Source of the DNA: an uncultured Eubacteriales bacterium
GTDB lineage: Bacteria > Bacillota > Clostridia > Oscillospirales > Acutalibacteraceae
Length of the DNA stretch: 54,571 bases
Direction: 5' to 3'
Assembly: GCA_934636435.1 (NCBI GenBank)
Contig: CAKUAQ010000009.1
Coordinates: 1-54,571, forward strand
The notes below the pieces were generated by a model that had not been told where the DNA came from, ran no database searches, and saw nothing but the letters and a program-made list of their open reading frames with translations. The position numbers and the translations under genes are program-made. Shown piece after piece: positions 54,507 to 54,571 of the stretch. The first letter of the stretch is position 1. Every line of letters begins with the position of its first letter.

Positions 54507-54561
54507 CTTGCCGAATTGACAATACCCGCGGATCCGGGCCGGGTATTCTCAGTTCGGCAAG
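54507..54561 (-). promoter_or_regulatory. Two-tier hairpin in the cassette B leader
   Basis: Outer arms CTTGCCGAA (54507-54515) and TTCGGCAAG (54553-54561), inner arms AATACCCG (54521-54528) and CGGGTATT (54540-54547), separated by symmetrical five-base internal loops. It lies directly upstream of the AAAGGAG site of the large binding protein. It could be the terminator of an upstream gene or a 5' leader structure. Confidence 0.45.
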
Positions 54562-54571
54562 ACAGAAACCT

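Overview
The window looks like a piece of chromosome from a monoderm Bacillota, most likely a gut or rumen member of Clostridia (Oscillospiraceae/Ruminococcaceae-like). This is inferred from Gram-positive lipoprotein signals, good AGGAGG-type ribosome binding sites with several TTG/GTG starts, LCP and VanY-type cell-wall genes, a sortase-like C-terminal signal, and GC-rich coding with AT-rich promoters. No species can be named from the sequence alone.

Layout. (1) Bases 1-370 hold a structured RNA on the + strand, possibly a piece of a group II intron; it runs into the convergent 3' end of a Gfo/Idh oxidoreductase gene. (2) Bases 389-17380 are cassette A, all on the - strand. In transcription order: a lipoprotein solute-binding protein, an NHL/TPR membrane protein, a Yip1-like membrane protein, a DUF5696 lipoprotein, a permease pair, a leaderless GH78-type rhamnosidase, a very large CBM-fused solute-binding protein, a second permease pair and the Gfo/Idh enzyme. 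An AraC regulator (17761-18576) sits just upstream. (3) Bases 18917-23603 hold two GH140-like (DUF5060 + DUF4038) glycosidases, one a lipoprotein and one without any export signal. A divergent promoter region separates them from a 1231-residue six-discoidin surface protein (23945-27640). (4) Bases 27641-28367 are non-coding and full of strong hairpins. (5) Bases 28368-35457 are a mixed island: sugar kinase-like phosphotransferase, LCP ligase, short polyprenyl-phosphate sugar transferase, VanY-type carboxypeptidase, TIM-barrel isomerase and SGNH esterase. (6) Bases 35603-54471 are cassette B, all on the - strand. In transcription order: large CBM-fused solute-binding protein, permease pair, NHL-TPR-Yip1 fusion, DUF5696 lipoprotein, second permease pair, lipoprotein solute-binding protein, and a 2102-residue repeat surface protein.

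How the genes may work together. Cassettes A and B contain the same nine functional modules in permuted order: two distinct importer-permease pairs, two distinct binding proteins (one small and lipidated, one about 970 residues with CBM-like domains), a DUF5696 lipoprotein, and an NHL-TPR-TM protein plus Yip1 domain, separate in A and fused in B. The permease EAA loops match pairwise between cassettes. Neither cassette has an ATPase, so a shared MsmX/UgpC-type ATPase elsewhere is likely. I infer a composite glycan capture and import machine in which the NHL-Yip1 and DUF5696 proteins are dedicated but functionally undescribed parts. Cassette A is tied to deoxy-sugar or pectin-like substrates by its GH78 and the nearby GH140-like enzymes; the substrate of B is unknown.
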